Source of the DNA: Sinonovacula constricta
Taxonomy: Eukaryota; Mollusca; Bivalvia; Cardiida; Solecurtidae
Direction of reading: 5' to 3'
Assembly (NCBI GenBank): GCA_007844125.1
Contig: CM017570.1
Coordinates: 49,830,237-49,894,236 of the forward strand
DNA: 64,000 nucleotides
Part shown: positions 1 to 12,554 of the stretch, one piece after another
Position numbering within the stretch: position 1 is the first letter of the stretch
Layout: every line of letters begins with the position of its first letter
Program-made: the position numbers and the translations under genes
Notes under the pieces: model-generated
Told to the model about the DNA's origin: nothing
Database searches by the model: none
Seen by the model: the letters and a program-made list of their open reading frames with translations, nothing else

Positions 1-375
1 TTTGCTCATGGAAGTTCATCGGAACGCCTGTAGGCAGAAATTCCGGTCTGGTCAGGTAGGATTAGGACTACCTTCGACACCGAACCCGATCCAAATGACC
101 TGGGGTCTGGCGCAGAGTGACCAGCGGGCAAAATCGCATGCATTTTTGTATGTAAGCATACTCGTCTTTTTACGGCTGGGTAAGGAGGCGGGGCTCTTAC
201 TTGAGGCCTGGATTTCCCGCGCACCGGACGCGTTCAGGCCAGTATTTTTTTCGCGTGGGCGGCCAGGTCCTGGCCTACCGTTGACAGCCTATCTTGTCCC
301 CGGGCCCTTTGTCCAGATGCATGCTGTCACACGGGCGTGCTTGCATGCATATATAGCCTATGCGTAGACCTTTCA
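1..375 (-). repeat. Inverted fragment of the GC-rich trimeric satellite
   Basis: This GC-rich stretch is the reverse complement of the satellite at 28,376-29,895. It shares the motifs for 'ctgcctacaggcgttccgat', the 'ccgcgcaccgg' block and the 'gcatgcatatatagcctatg' block, all in opposite orientation. It ends where copy A of the segmental duplication begins. An open frame at 2-367 exists but only reflects the stop-poor GC-rich repeat; I see no gene. Confidence 0.75.
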
Positions 376-3300
376 AATAGTTATACTTTCGTAAATATCT
401 TCTCTCGCTATGTTGATAAATAACTCGTCGATAGAAACCAGCAGCAATAGAATGCAGTCAGGAAGTTACTACGAATTTGAATTAAAGTGTATTTTAAATG
501 TTAATCCTTGCTACAATTAACAAAACAAATCACTTCGATATTTAAGAAGATATCACTAGAGCAATTGTTTTACTCGACCTCCTCCACAACACGTTGTGCT
601 CAGGTGAGCTAAAAATAAACATCGAAAAATGATTAAAATTTCACAATGGATAAAAGTAATAATTGATTTGTAACAAAATATCAAACGAAGCGTTGACATT
701 TCGCTTGGTTAACCTTGAGTGGTGCTCAAAACTATATATTTTCCATTATGTATATCTGTATCAATCAGGCCGGTAAAAATAAATGGTCTTGATATTTTAT
801 CCCCATCTCCCCTGGTCACTTAATTTAATGTAAAATACTAGTAGTAAGCAAACTCATACAAACTCATATATATATATATATTATAAGGCATCACTTTATA
901 TACATTATTATTTACAGTACCGTTTCTAGCTAAATACTTATATTTAACTCATACTTTTTCCGGTTTGTGGGTTATGGGGGTTTCAATGACAGAATGACCA
1001 AAATCATACATTAAATAGTTTATTATATAAACAGATATAGATGTTTTTTATAGTTACTTAAAGAAGAAAAAACAACAACAATAAAAGCAAACACGAGATA
1101 TATAGTGGCATCTCTATCAACACACATATTTTACATTCTACATTAAAAAAACACGTACATAAGTACAACAATTATTATATTCTATTCGATGTACCAATCA
1201 TCTAAAACATCTACTAGTTTAAGCTTTGTTCTAACAACAATATACAATTCATTTAGCAATCATTGGTATCACATATTAAATGGTTAATCAACATAAAGGC
1301 CCCATTCAGGAAGCAATGGTTGTTTCACAGATAAACAAAGCTTCTCTTTACTTTTCGCCAAAATTGCCTTTATCAAATCTATGAGAAACGTAGCGCATTT
1401 GGTCCCCTATTCACGTCAGATCATGTATGCGGCATTCTAGAAATCGACATTTTCACAGGAAAGCAGCCCCGGGCCCTCCTAGTAGCAAGTGTATGCAATT
1501 GAACATATTTCTTTGCTAAAATCCTTTTGGGCGAAATTCAAGAAAATAGTAATTTATTTGAGTTCAGACGAAATTAGAATCGATTGCAATTAGGTTAATA
1601 TCTACAAAAACACAATCTAACTAGTATACATTAAAATATCGTTTTCTCGAATACATATCACGTGTATACTTCTTGCATAGTCTGCACAATGATTGATCAT
1701 TAACTTATGCAATATTTGAAATTAACATGTAGTGTGAATAATTACATAAACAATATTTGGCCTGACTGACGAAATATTTTAAAAATTTGTTGCGGATCAT
1801 GTGCACATAAACTGTATGTATGTTACATGTAAACTATGACTAGGCCTCTTTAAACCCATTCTTTCGACAAAAACACAAAACACACACAAAATAAGCATAA
1901 TAGTTATCGATTATATAAACAAAATATAATCAATGAACAATATAACAAAGGTGCATTTTAAAAAAATTCAAATATCAACATAAATCTAGGAGCGGGTCTG
2001 GGTGCGGCAAGGAACATGAATAAAACTTTACGCCAGAACAAATATCTGGCATTCTAGAAATCTAATACTTCACGGGAGAGCCAGCCCCGGACCATCCTAA
2101 CAGCAAATGTGTTCAAAACAACTTTCGATTACATCATTAATAGCATCTTTAAAGATGGTACCAACAGTACCAATACCTTACCGCTGCTTTCGGAAATCGA
2201 TACATATTTTCTGAATAAACTCATACTTTAGTATTTATAAAGACGGTACAAATCGTGCTAAAAACACTCTAAACGTTTAATCATTCCAAATCTATAAATA
2301 AACACAATGGGGTGTCTGTCAAAAAAAGATCTCGACGTCAGAGCCTATACCAGATTATCACATAACGTTATATCAAAAGTGAGTGGTCAGTGGTGCTCTT
2401 AGTTAAAAATTGCTATCGTAGCAGCGTGTCTCAGATAGAAAATACCTGTGATGAGAAATAACGATTTATGTTTCACTGTTCACACTGATCTAGGGCATCG
2501 ATAAGCAGCATTTTGCAGGACATTTTCAGGTAAAAATGACTTGTTTGATTTTTGAGAAAAATTATATTTTGGTCCAAACTGTCGGATACCATGTTTAAGG
2601 ATCATTTCTTCTATATGTAATATATGGCATTTGCGTGTAAAGAAATCCACAAATCACGAAGTGGGGTCGTTTAAACATTTGAAGAAAGTTCATGCCAGAG
2701 TCCTGCATAAACATCGATTATGGAATCAAAACAGTTGCCGCAAACAATTGTTTATACAAATGTATTTCTTGCAATTATCTTAACATAAAATGTTATTAAA
2801 TATTTAAATGCAATAGCACATAAATGACAATGTTGTTAAAAGAAATATACAGAAAATCAATGTTTTATTGTCGAACAAACGTACATATTATAGTTTCATA
2901 CACAATTCCGCGTACATAAATTGTCCCAGTCGAAATTATTCATGCAATATCAAATTGTTATTTTACGCTTTGAATAACTAAATTCATGATCAATTCCGAT
3001 CAGAATATAAACTCGTCACAGCTTTTTAGAAGCGTTGAACAATAACTTTATCTTCTTAATGTTTCTTTATTTTACAACATCATCATCGATATTTAATTTG
3101 CTGCAGATAGAATATAATACACAATTGTAACTGAAACACACATCTCGTAGTTGTTGTTTGTAAAGTTTATATACTATAAATTTAGATACAATTTATACTA
3201 AAATTGACGCCTTGCTGGTCACGTCTACAATTGTTTCAACAAAATAACATTGAAAATCGATTGATGAATGTTTATATAACAACTTTCGGACATTATTTGC

Positions 3301-3730
3301 ATTTATGTACATACCGCTACATGTGACATGGATGATAACACGCGTATTAAACAAAAATGCGAATAGTATTGTGAATGTTTGAATTGAAAATGTATTAAAT
3401 TCTAAAGAAATCTGATATGAATGCCTAATAATTCAGCATTGCAGTAATGTATTGATGACGTTGCGTCTTTTTGTTGATTTTGCGGGAAAACTTTTCATCC
3501 GCGTGTGATGACGTCATATTGTTATGATTAATTACGTAGTTGTTTTGATGCTGATGTAAAATATACAAACATAACGAACTGAGACGAAAAAATCAAACTG
3601 AACTGAAAAATCTTTAACTGTAGGAACGTCTGTATAAAATATATAATGCAAATACAACAGTAAATCAACTACATACTTATCTGTAACATTTACAGAAGAA
3701 CCGAATTTTAAATACACGTTTTAATTTCAT
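376..3730. other. 3' flank of TRIM gene A, no gene seen
   Basis: AT-rich DNA downstream of the minus-strand TRIM gene. It is matched along its whole length by about 33,538-37,120 in copy B, with scattered small indels. No convincing open frame or splice-bounded exon is visible. A terminal-hairpin fragment of a dispersed element ('gtgctcaggtgagctaaaaa') sits at about 592-611, and a short (AT)n tract at about 868-885. Confidence 0.5.
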
Positions 3731-3736
3731 TTTATT
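3731..3736 (-). terminator. Candidate polyadenylation signal of TRIM gene A
   Basis: On the minus strand this reads AATAAA, about 180 bases downstream of the stop codon of exon 3. The same hexamer is kept at the matching place in copy B (37,122-37,127). The spacing suits a 3' UTR end, but AATAAA is common in AT-rich DNA. Confidence 0.4.
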
Positions 3737-3916
3737 TCTAAACAAAATGTCGATGTAACATTGTTTGCTAAAATGTTGATTAAATCCCACATTTATAACG
3801 AGTCACTAATTCAAAAAATGTCAACAAAATTATAAACGCAAATAATAATAAAAAATGTCCAGCAATATTTAATGTTTATGTTACATCATTTCAAACTAAT
3901 ATAAACTTCACTTCCA

Positions 3917-4492
3917 TTACACCATCAGAAGCTGGTCACTCTTACCTCCGACATACAACCGACTCCTGGTCACATCATAACTGAGGCATCGTGGACACCA
4001 CGTGATACCATCTTCCTTGGACAATATCTGACCTACCACGTGACCATCCTCGGTCACCTTGACTACGTTGTGTGAGTCCCATCCAATGACCAACACGTGA
4101 CCGTGATGGTCAGTGGTCACACCCCTGGCTCCAGTCAGTCCGAGATCCTGATGGGAGAGACAGAATATCGGCCTCCCGTCCGTGCCGACACATACAAGAC
4201 CTCTCTCCCAGTCAGTCACATAAAGTCGGTCGCCGGAACTGTTCACGGCGATGTGTTGGATGTAAGAGAACAGTTTCCGGCCGTCGGTGTCCATGAAGAT
4301 CTCCGTCAGCTCTCTGCCAGTGCTCACGTCGTGTGCAAACAAGATGGAACCACCACAGCACCCAGCAAAGTACAGCAGTCCGCCATGACAAGCGATCATG
4401 TCGGTCCTATGTCCCAACTCGACGGTTCGTGTCCTGGTCAGACTCTCTGTATTGTACACCTGGACTTGGGTAGAACCATCATAGAAGACAAC
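3917..4492 (-). CDS. TRIM-like gene A, exon 3 (NHL-type propeller, C-terminus)
   Basis: Last coding exon of a RING-less TRIM-type protein (residues 349-539 of 539). It starts after an acceptor reading 'gtatttccag' on the minus strand, in phase 0, exactly matching the end of exon 2, and gives the junction KEIA-VVFYDG. It encodes most of a six-bladed propeller: repeated blades with the patterns 'IAVNSSGDRLYV', 'GVTTDHHGHVLVIG' and 'CLSYDVTRSRLYVGG'. In this family the propeller usually binds protein or RNA partners; which applies here is unknown. The stop follows LLMV, four codons earlier than in copy B, where the frame continues VEEWK. The open frame runs upstream to 4,810 but that part is intron. 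Confidence 0.85.
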   Translation of the reverse strand, partial: VVFYDGSTQVQVYNTESLTRTRTVELGHRTDMIACHGGLLYFAGCCGGSILFAHDVSTGRELTEIFMDTDGRKLFSYIQHIAVNSSGDRLYVTDWERGLVCVGTDGRPIFCLSHQDLGLTGARGVTTDHHGHVLVIGWDSHNVVKVTEDGHVVGQILSKEDGITWCPRCLSYDVTRSRLYVGGKSDQLLMV

Positions 4493-4891
4493 CTGGAAAT
4501 ACAGAAATGTAGACCAGAATAAAACATTGTAAAAGTACAGATTGTGTTGGTGACAAAATACACGTCTCCCGTCATGTTTGTAAATGAAGATAATACCTGA
4601 AAAAAATGGGAAGGGAAACACAAGTAAAATATGTCGATCTGGTAGCAAAAGTTCGGTCTGTGTGTCTATGGTGCAATAAACATGGACATCCACATAGTCA
4701 TCTATACAACTACCTGAAAATATAGAAATGTAGATGTGACATAAGTCAGTTTGTTTCAGCGAAGTAAACACGAACAGCGATAAATAATCCACATCAAAAC
4801 CTAAAAACATTATATGCCTACTGTAGAATAGGTATACATTTAAAATAAAGAAATATAAACAAGTGCTAGAAACATAATAAACGCCAGTTGT

Positions 4892-5035
4892 TCATGGTCG
4901 GCCAGCCTGCTTGTGACAGGTCAAATGTATTGAAACAAAAGGACCCAATAACCACAGGGAAATAAAGATCTGTACACTTGATATCCTCGCTGTCTTCCTG
5001 ACTAGGTTCAGCGTGCTTACGGAAAATGTCGCCAT
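4892..5035 (-). other. 47-codon open frame in intron 2, conserved in both copies
   Basis: The frame starts ATGGCGACATTT four bases after a good acceptor ('cacactttcag', minus strand) and runs 47 codons to TGA. The matching region of copy B (38,280-38,423) has an ATG-to-TGA frame of exactly the same length with about eight amino-acid changes and no indel. A donor-like GTAAGC lies 19 bases after the acceptor in both copies, so this might instead be a tiny alternative exon. It may also be chance, since the whole intron is conserved. Confidence 0.2.
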
Positions 5036-5689
5036 TTGTCTGAAAGTGTGGAAATGTGAGTATATGTACATGGTAACTAATATTTTACACGTGAAACTAT
5101 TCTTAATGCCATAGAAGAACAACGACATACATTAAGAAGCGAGTTATAATTTCATTTATGCCCTTCTCTCCTATTCGATTACAGTGGACGAACTGGAAAT
5201 GTGCAACATGCATTTGTCTAGATCTAGCCATCAACAACAAACATATTTACAAATTTGACTCATGTTTTAAACAGTAGTTTAATCTAGCTTAAACATAAGC
5301 AGTATGAAAATGCAAGTATCTTAAAATATTATTATAATATTCAAACTTATACTTAACAAGGCATCTTTAGACATTTTCTCCAAATTCCTCATCACAGAAT
5401 CCAGTTCACGTTGGCTAGATTAGGGAAAGCTCAACTTGTGTATATTTTTCAAATATGTATGACGTCATATTTTGTCGCGTGACGAATGGAATGTTTACAA
5501 TTGTTTATTTATATGTACTCGGTAACGTTTGATAGACAATACTACTTGATCAATGAATACAATTTCATGCTTATTTTGAATTGTGTCGATGTTAATTATA
5601 CATCAAATAGAAAGTGTTGTCGGTTGTAAAATGTCTACTATGAATACTAAAATATCCATAAGGTCTTGTACTTGCAAGAGTTAAGTGCT

Positions 5690-6170
5690 GATGGCGGCAT
5701 TCCCACATTTGCTAAAAAATTCTCAACAAGCGGGCCATGTCGGCCTTATATCCCTCACATGAGTGCCAAATATATTTAGTAATAGTAAGCAAGGAATAGC
5801 GGCAATTTGTAACAATACCTGAATATTTTCAATACATTTATACACGCAACATTTGCAAAATAAGTTTTTATATATTACTAGCGCTCACCTGCGGACACGA
5901 GCTTTTAGTAGGCTCTTATGTGGCGTCAAATTATTAATTTAGAGTCATTTACTTTAGAATAATGGTGAATATTGGATCATAAGTGTGGCCAATGGATTGA
6001 TAACAGCATTTTCTAGGATTTTACCTAGTGACCTACTAACCCAACGTGACCTAGTTCATAATTCATGCACGCAAACATTCTGACCAAGTCGGTGTCGTTT
6101 GGTTTATATTACAGTCGCCATTCATCTTGTGGTATATTGGCGAGCTCCAGTACCCATGATAATTAAAATT
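5690..6170 (+). mobile_element. Degenerate fragment of the hairpin-ended dispersed element
   Basis: Contains the element's left-end signature ('gcgggccatgtcggcc'), a second internal start ('gcgctcacctgcggacac', 'agtaggctcttatgtggcg') and the 'tttacctagtgacctac' motif found repeatedly at 15,256-16,200. Copy B has the same fragment at about 39,125-39,565, so it was present before the duplication. No coding capacity seen. Confidence 0.55.
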
Positions 6171-6474
6171 GTATCACTGGTGTTTATCACGAATGTACTG
6201 CGGCGTGGATGAGTTGTCTTATTTGAAAATTCTCTATTTCTTGAAAAATCTAAGAATGAATAAAATTATAAAATTCAGTATTTCTGAAGGTTCATTTAAA
6301 ATTATGGATAATAACATATTCTATATCCCAGTGTTGTTTATGTTAGAAGAGAAGATAATACAGCTTTATAATACCAATTAATTTTTTTCCTGAGATCAGT
6401 CGTAGAGATTCTGACCTGTATATGTGATAGTGTCCAGGTTCGTGGAGAAAACGACTAGGTTAAAGAATGGGATT

Positions 6475-6588
6475 AGGGATTGGATTTGCTGGCATTTTTC
6501 GTGATACTGTGCACCGACCTTTCTATCATTATAGCACAGGGGCACTTATGAGGTGCCCAGGGACTGAACCCGGCCGGTCCATTATACT
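6475..6588 (-). mobile_element. Possible truncated tRNA-derived SINE
   Basis: On the minus strand, 'gggttcagtccc' at about 6,560-6,571 fits a tRNA B-box (GGTTCRANYCC), followed by AT-rich sequence. The matching A-box side is occupied by the CT-rich array, so the head is missing or destroyed. This segment has no counterpart in copy B. Confidence 0.25.
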
Positions 6589-8182
6589 GAGCCTCTCTCT
6601 CACTCTCTCTCTAAGCCTCTCTATCACTCTCTGAGACACACTATCTTTCTCTCTGAGCCTCTCTATCACTCTCTAAGACACTCTCTCTCTGAGCCTCTCA
6701 TACACTCACTCTGAGTCTCTCTCACGCCCTCTGAGCCTCTCACTCCCTCCCTCTGAGTCTATCTCTCTGAGCCTCTCTCTTACTTCCTCTGAGTCTCTCT
6801 CTTACTCCCTCTGAGTCTCTCTATCACTCCCTCTGAGTCTCTCTCTTACTCCCTCTAAGCCTCTCTCTCACTCCCTCTGAGTCTCTCTCTTACTCCCTCT
6901 GAGTCTCTCTCTTACTCCCTCTGAGTCTCTCTATCACTCCCTCTGAGTCTCTCTCTTACTCCCTCTAAGCCTCTCTCTCACTCCCTCTGAGTCTCTCTCT
7001 CACTCAATCTGAATCTCTCTCACTCCCTCTGAGCCTCTCTCTCACTCCCTCTGAGCCTCTCTCTCACTCCCTCTGAGTCTCTCTATCACTCCCTCTGAGT
7101 CTCTCTCTTACTCCCTCTAAGCCTCTCTCTCACTCCCTCTGAGTCTCTCTATCACTCCCTCTGAGTCTCTCTCTTACTCCCTCTGAGTCTCTCTATCACT
7201 CCCTCTGAGTCTCTCTCTTACTCCCTCTAAGCCTCTCTCTCACTCCCTCTGAGTCTCTCTCTCACTCAATCTGAATCTCTCTCACTCCCTCTGAGCCTCT
7301 CTCTCACTCCCTCTGAGCCTCTCTCTCACTCCCTCTGAGCCTCTCTCTCACTCCCGCTGAGTCTCTCTCTCTGAGCCTCTCTCTCACTCCCTCTGAATCT
7401 CTCCCACTCCCTCTGAGCCTCTCTATCACTCTCTGAAACACTCTCTCTCTGAGCCGCTCTCTCACTCACTCTGAGTCTCTCACTCACTCCCTCTGAGCCT
7501 CTCACTCACTCACTCTGAGTCTCTCTCTCACTCACTCTGAGCCTCTCTCTCACTCACTCTGAGTCTCTCTCTCACTCCCTCTGAGACTGACGTTTTCTAA
7601 GATTCACTGTCGCTCTTTTTTTCGGTCTCTCTGAGACTCGCTTTCTCTGAGACTCTCCTCTTGCTCTCTCTGAGACTCTCGCTCTCTCTGAACCTCTATT
7701 TCGCTCTCTCTCTCTGGGATTCGCTCTCTCTGAGACTCACACTTTCTGAGAATCACTCTCGTTCTCTCTGAGACTCGATTTCTCTGAGCCTCTCACTCTC
7801 TTTCTCTGAGACTCTTTCTTGCTCTCTCTGAGCCTCTCTCTTGCTCTCCCTCTCTCTGAGACGCTCTCTGTCTCTCTCTGAGACTCGCTCTCTCTGACCC
7901 TCTCTGTTGCTCCCTCTGAAATTTATTCTCGCTCTGTTTCTGAGACTGTCTCTAGTTCTTTCTTAGATTTGCTTTCTCTCTCTGAGCCTCTTCTGTCAAA
8001 CCCTCTGACATTCATTCTTGCTCCCTCTGAGCCTCTCTCTCTCTCTCTCTCTCTCTGAGACTCTGTCGCTCTTTCTTAGCCTCTCTCTGTCACTCTCTCT
8101 CTTGATCCTCTACCTCGCTCTCTCTGAGCCTCTCTCTGAGCCTCTCTCTCTCTCTTTTTCTCTGACTCTATCTTTATCTCTC
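6589..8182 (+). repeat. CT-rich simple-sequence array (copy A)
   Basis: About 1.6 kb of polypyrimidine sequence. From about 6,780 to 7,370 it is ordered as 22-bp units close to 'actccctctgagtctctctc'; the rest is looser CTCT with 'gagcctctc' and 'gagactc' motifs. Open frames in both strands here are artefacts of a stop-poor repeat. The matching array in copy B (44,812-46,602) has a different internal structure. Confidence 0.9.
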
Positions 8183-8398
8183 GATGTCGTCTATACTTGT
8201 CCCCCTTCCTCAGCCATTTATACGAAATAGACTCATAAAGAAAGAGGGGATGCAGTAGTTGTAATTTTTTATGAAAACTGCTCAATAGATTAATTTAAGT
8301 AATTTAAGTAATTTATGCTCCAGAACAATGGAAGCAAGTAATAATAACGAGGAGGAAGGTGGAAAATGAATTAATGCATGCAACCAGGATTGATAAGT

Positions 8399-11300
8399 CA
8401 TACTCTTTTGGTTCCATTAATAACAGTTCCATTATTAACAGTTTACATACTGTTTTGGTTCCACTGTTAACAGATCCATTATTAACAGTTTACATACTGT
8501 TTTGGTTCCATTGTTAACAGATCCATTATTAACAGTTTACATACTGTTTTGGTTCCATTGTTAACAGTTCCATTATTAACAGTTTACATACTGTTTTGGT
8601 TCCACTGTTAACAGATCCATTATTAACAGTCTACATACTGTTTTGGTTCCATTGTTAACAGATCCATTATTAACAGTTTACATACTGTTTTGGTTCCATT
8701 GTTAACAGTTCCATTATTAACAGTTTACATACTGTTTTGGTTCCATTATTAACAGATCCATTATTAACAGTTTACACAATGTTTTGGTTCCATTATTAAC
8801 GGATCCATTATTAACAGTTTACATACTGTTTTGGTTCCATTATTAACAGATCCATTATTAACAGTTTACACAATGTTTTGGTTCCATTATTAACGGATCC
8901 ATTATTAACAGTTTACATACTGTTTTGGTTCCATTGTCAACATACCCATTATTAACAGTTTACATACTGTTTTGGTTCCATTATTAACAGTTTACATACT
9001 GTTTTGGTTCTATTACTAACAGTTTACATACTGTTTTGGTTCCATTATTAACAGTTTACATACTCTTTTGGTTCCATTGTTAACAGTTCCATTAATAACA
9101 GTTTACATACAGTTTTGGTTCCATTATTAACAGTTTACATACTGTTTTGGTTCCATTATTAACAGTTTACATACTGTTTTGGTTCCATTGTTAACAGTTT
9201 ACATACTATTTTGGTTTCATTGTCAACAGACCCATTATTAACAGTTTACATACTGTTTTGGTTCCATTATTAACAGTTTACATACTGTTTTGGTTCCATT
9301 GTTAACAGTTTACATACTATTTTGGTTCCATTATTAACAGTTTACATACTGTTTTGGTTCCATTATTAACAGTTTACATACTGTTTTGGTTCTATTATTA
9401 ACAGTTTACATACTGTTTTGGTTCTATTATTAACAGTTTACATACTGTTTTGGTTCTATTATTAACAGTTTACATACTGTTTTGGTTCCATCATTAACAG
9501 TTTACATACTGTTTTGGTTCCATTATTAACAGTTTACATACAGTTTTGGTTCCATTATTAACAGTTTACATACTGTTTTGGTTCTATTACTAACAGTTTA
9601 CATACTGTTTTGGTTCCATTATTAACAGTTTACATACTCTTTTGGTTCCATTGTTAACAGATCCATTATTAACAGTTTACATACTCTTTTGGTTCCATTG
9701 TTAACAGATCCATTATTAACAGTTTACATACTGTTTTGGTTCTATTATTAACAGTTTACATACTGTTTTGGTTCTATTATTAACAGTTTACATACTGTTA
9801 TGGTTCTATTACTAACAGTTTACATACTGTTTTGGTTTCATTACTAACAGTTTACATACTGTTTTGGTTAAATTATTAACAGTTTACATACTGTTTGGTT
9901 CTATTATCAACAGTTTACATACTGTTTTGGTTCTATTACTAACAGTTTACATACTGTTTTGGTTCCATTATTAACAGTTTACATACTGTTTTGGTTCCAT
10001 TATTAACAGTTTACATACTGTTTGGTTCTATTATCAACAGTTTACATACTGTTTGGTTCTATTACTAACAGTTTACATACTGTTTTGGTTCCATTATTAA
10101 CAGTTTACATACTGTTTTGGTTCCATTATCAACAGTTTACATACTGTTTTGGTTCCATCGTTAACAGTTTACATACTCTTTTGGTTCCATCGTTAACAGT
10201 TTACATACTCTTTTGGTTCCATTGTTAACAGTTTACATACTGTTTTGGTTCCATTATTAACAGTTTACATACTGTTTTGGTTCCATTATTAACAGTTTAC
10301 ATACTGTTTTGGTTCCATTATTAACAGTTTACATACTGTTTTGGTTCCATTATTAACAGTTTACATACTGTTTTGGTTCTATTACTAACAGTTTACATAC
10401 TCTTTTGGTTCCATTGTTAACAGATCCATTATTAACAGTTTACATACTCTTTTGGTTCCATTGTTAACAGATCCATTATTAACAGTTTACATACTCTTTT
10501 GGTTCCATTGTTAACAGATCCATTATTAACAGTTTACATACTGTTTTGGTTCTATTATTAACAGTTTACATACTGTTTTGGTTCTATTATTAACAGTTTA
10601 CATACTGTTTTGGTTCTATTACTAACAGTTTACATACTGTTTTGGTTTCATTACTAACAGTTTACATACTGTTTTGGTTCCATTATTAACAGTTTACATA
10701 CTGTTTGGTTCTATTATCAACAGTTTACATACTGTTTTGGTTCTATTACTAACAGTTTACATACTTTTTTGGTTCCATTATTAACAGTTTACATACTGTT
10801 TTGGTTCCATTATTAACAGTTTACATACTGTTTGGTTCTATTATCAACAGTTTACATACTGTTTGGTTCTATTACTAACAGTTTACATACTGTTTTGGTT
10901 CCATTATTAACAGTTTACATACTGTTTTGGTTCCATTATCAACAGTTTACATACTGTTTTGGTTCCATTGTTAACAGTTTACATACTGTTTTGGTTCCAT
11001 TGTTAACAGTTTACATACTGTTTTGGTTCCATTGTTAACAGTTTACATACTGTTTGGTTCTATTATTAACAGTTTACATACGGTTTTGGTTCTATTATCA
11101 ACAGTTTACATACTGTTTTGGTTCTATTACTAACAGTTTACATGCTGTTTTGGTTCCATTATTAACAGTTTACATACTGTTTGGTTCTATTATCAACAGT
11201 TTACATTCTGTTTTGGTTCCATTACTAACAGTTTACATACTGTTTGGTTCTATTATCAACAGTTTACATACTGTTTGGTTCTATTACTAACAGTTTACAT

Positions 11301-12554
11301 ACTGTTTTGGTTCTATTATCAACAGTTTACATACTGTTTTGGTTCCATTATTAACAGTTTACATACTGTTTTGGTTCCATTATCAACAGTTTACATACTG
11401 TTTGGTTCTATTACTAACAGTTTACATACTGTTTGGTTCTATTATCAACAGTTTATATACTGTTTTGGCTCCATTACTAACAGTTTACATACTGTTTGGT
11501 TCTATTATCAACAGTTTACATACTGTTTGGTTCTATTATCAACAGTTTACATACTGTTTTGGTTCTATTATCAACAGTTTACATACTGTTTGGTTCTATT
11601 ATCAACAGTTTACATACTGTTTGGTTCTATTATCAACAGTTTACATACTGTTTGGTTCTATTATTAACAGTTTACATACTGTTTTGGTTCCATTATCAAC
11701 AGTTTACATACTGTTTGGTTCTATTACTAACAGTTTACATACTGTTTTAGTTCCATTATCAACAGTTTACATACTGTTTGGTTCTATTACTAACAGTTTA
11801 CATACTGTTTTAGTTCCATTATCAACAGTTTACATACTGTTTTAGTTCCATTATTAACAGTTTACATACTGTTTTGGTTCTATTACTAACAGTTTACATA
11901 CTGTTTTGGTTCCATTATTAACAGTTTACATACTGTTTTAGTTCCATTATCAACAGTTTACATACTGTTTTAGTTCCATTATTAACAGTTTACATACTGT
12001 TTTGGTTCTATTACTAACAGTTTACATACTGTTTTAGTTCCATTATCAACAGTTTACATACTGTTTGGTTCTATTACTAACAGTTTACATACTGTTTTAG
12101 TTCCATTATCAACAGTTTACATACTGTTTTAGTTCCATTATTAACAGTTTACATACTGTTTGGTTCTATTACTAACAGTTTACATACTGTTTTAGTTCCA
12201 TTATCAACAGTTTACATACTGTTTTAGTTCCATTATTAACAGTTTACATACTGTTTGGTTCTATTACTAACAGTTTACATACTGTTTTAGTTCCATTATC
12301 AACAGTTTACATACTGTTTTAGTTCCATTATTAACAGTTTACATACTGTTTTGGTTCTATTACTAACAGTTTACATACTGTTTTGGTTCCATTATTAACA
12401 GTTTACATACTGTTTTGGTTCCATTTTAAACAGTTTACATACTCTTTTGGTTCCATTGTTAACAGTTCCATTATTAACAGTTTACATACTGTTTTGGTTC
12501 CATTACTAACAGTTTACATACTCTTTTGGTTCCATTATTAACAGTTTATATACA
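8399..12554 (+). repeat. Giant 32-bp minisatellite in intron 2 of copy A
   Basis: About 130 head-to-tail units of 32 bp, built from 'tttacatactgttttggttc' plus 'cattattaacag'. Variants include a 31-bp form with one T lost from the TTTT run and, mainly at 8,400-8,960, 47-bp composite units carrying an extra 'atccattattaacag'. There are no unique spacers. In copy B only about three units remain (46,809-46,922). Open frames rich in 'VYILFGSI' are read from the repeat and are not genes. Confidence 0.95.

Noticed and set aside
2..367. 121-codon open frame at the left edge
   Set aside because: It lies in the inverted GC-rich satellite and has no domain; the forward satellite copies give different, unrelated frames.
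4493..4810. Upstream extension of exon 3 as a single 297-codon gene from the ATG at 4,810
   Set aside because: The acceptor at 4,493 joins exon 2 in phase and restores a continuous propeller blade; the upstream part is low-complexity intron that differs by indels in copy B.
8399..12554. Long arrays of short repeats resembling a CRISPR array or repeat-protein genes
   Set aside because: Units abut with no unique spacers, and mixed 31/32-bp lengths shift the frame constantly. These are eukaryotic minisatellites in an intron, and the 'VYILFGSI' open frames are by-products.
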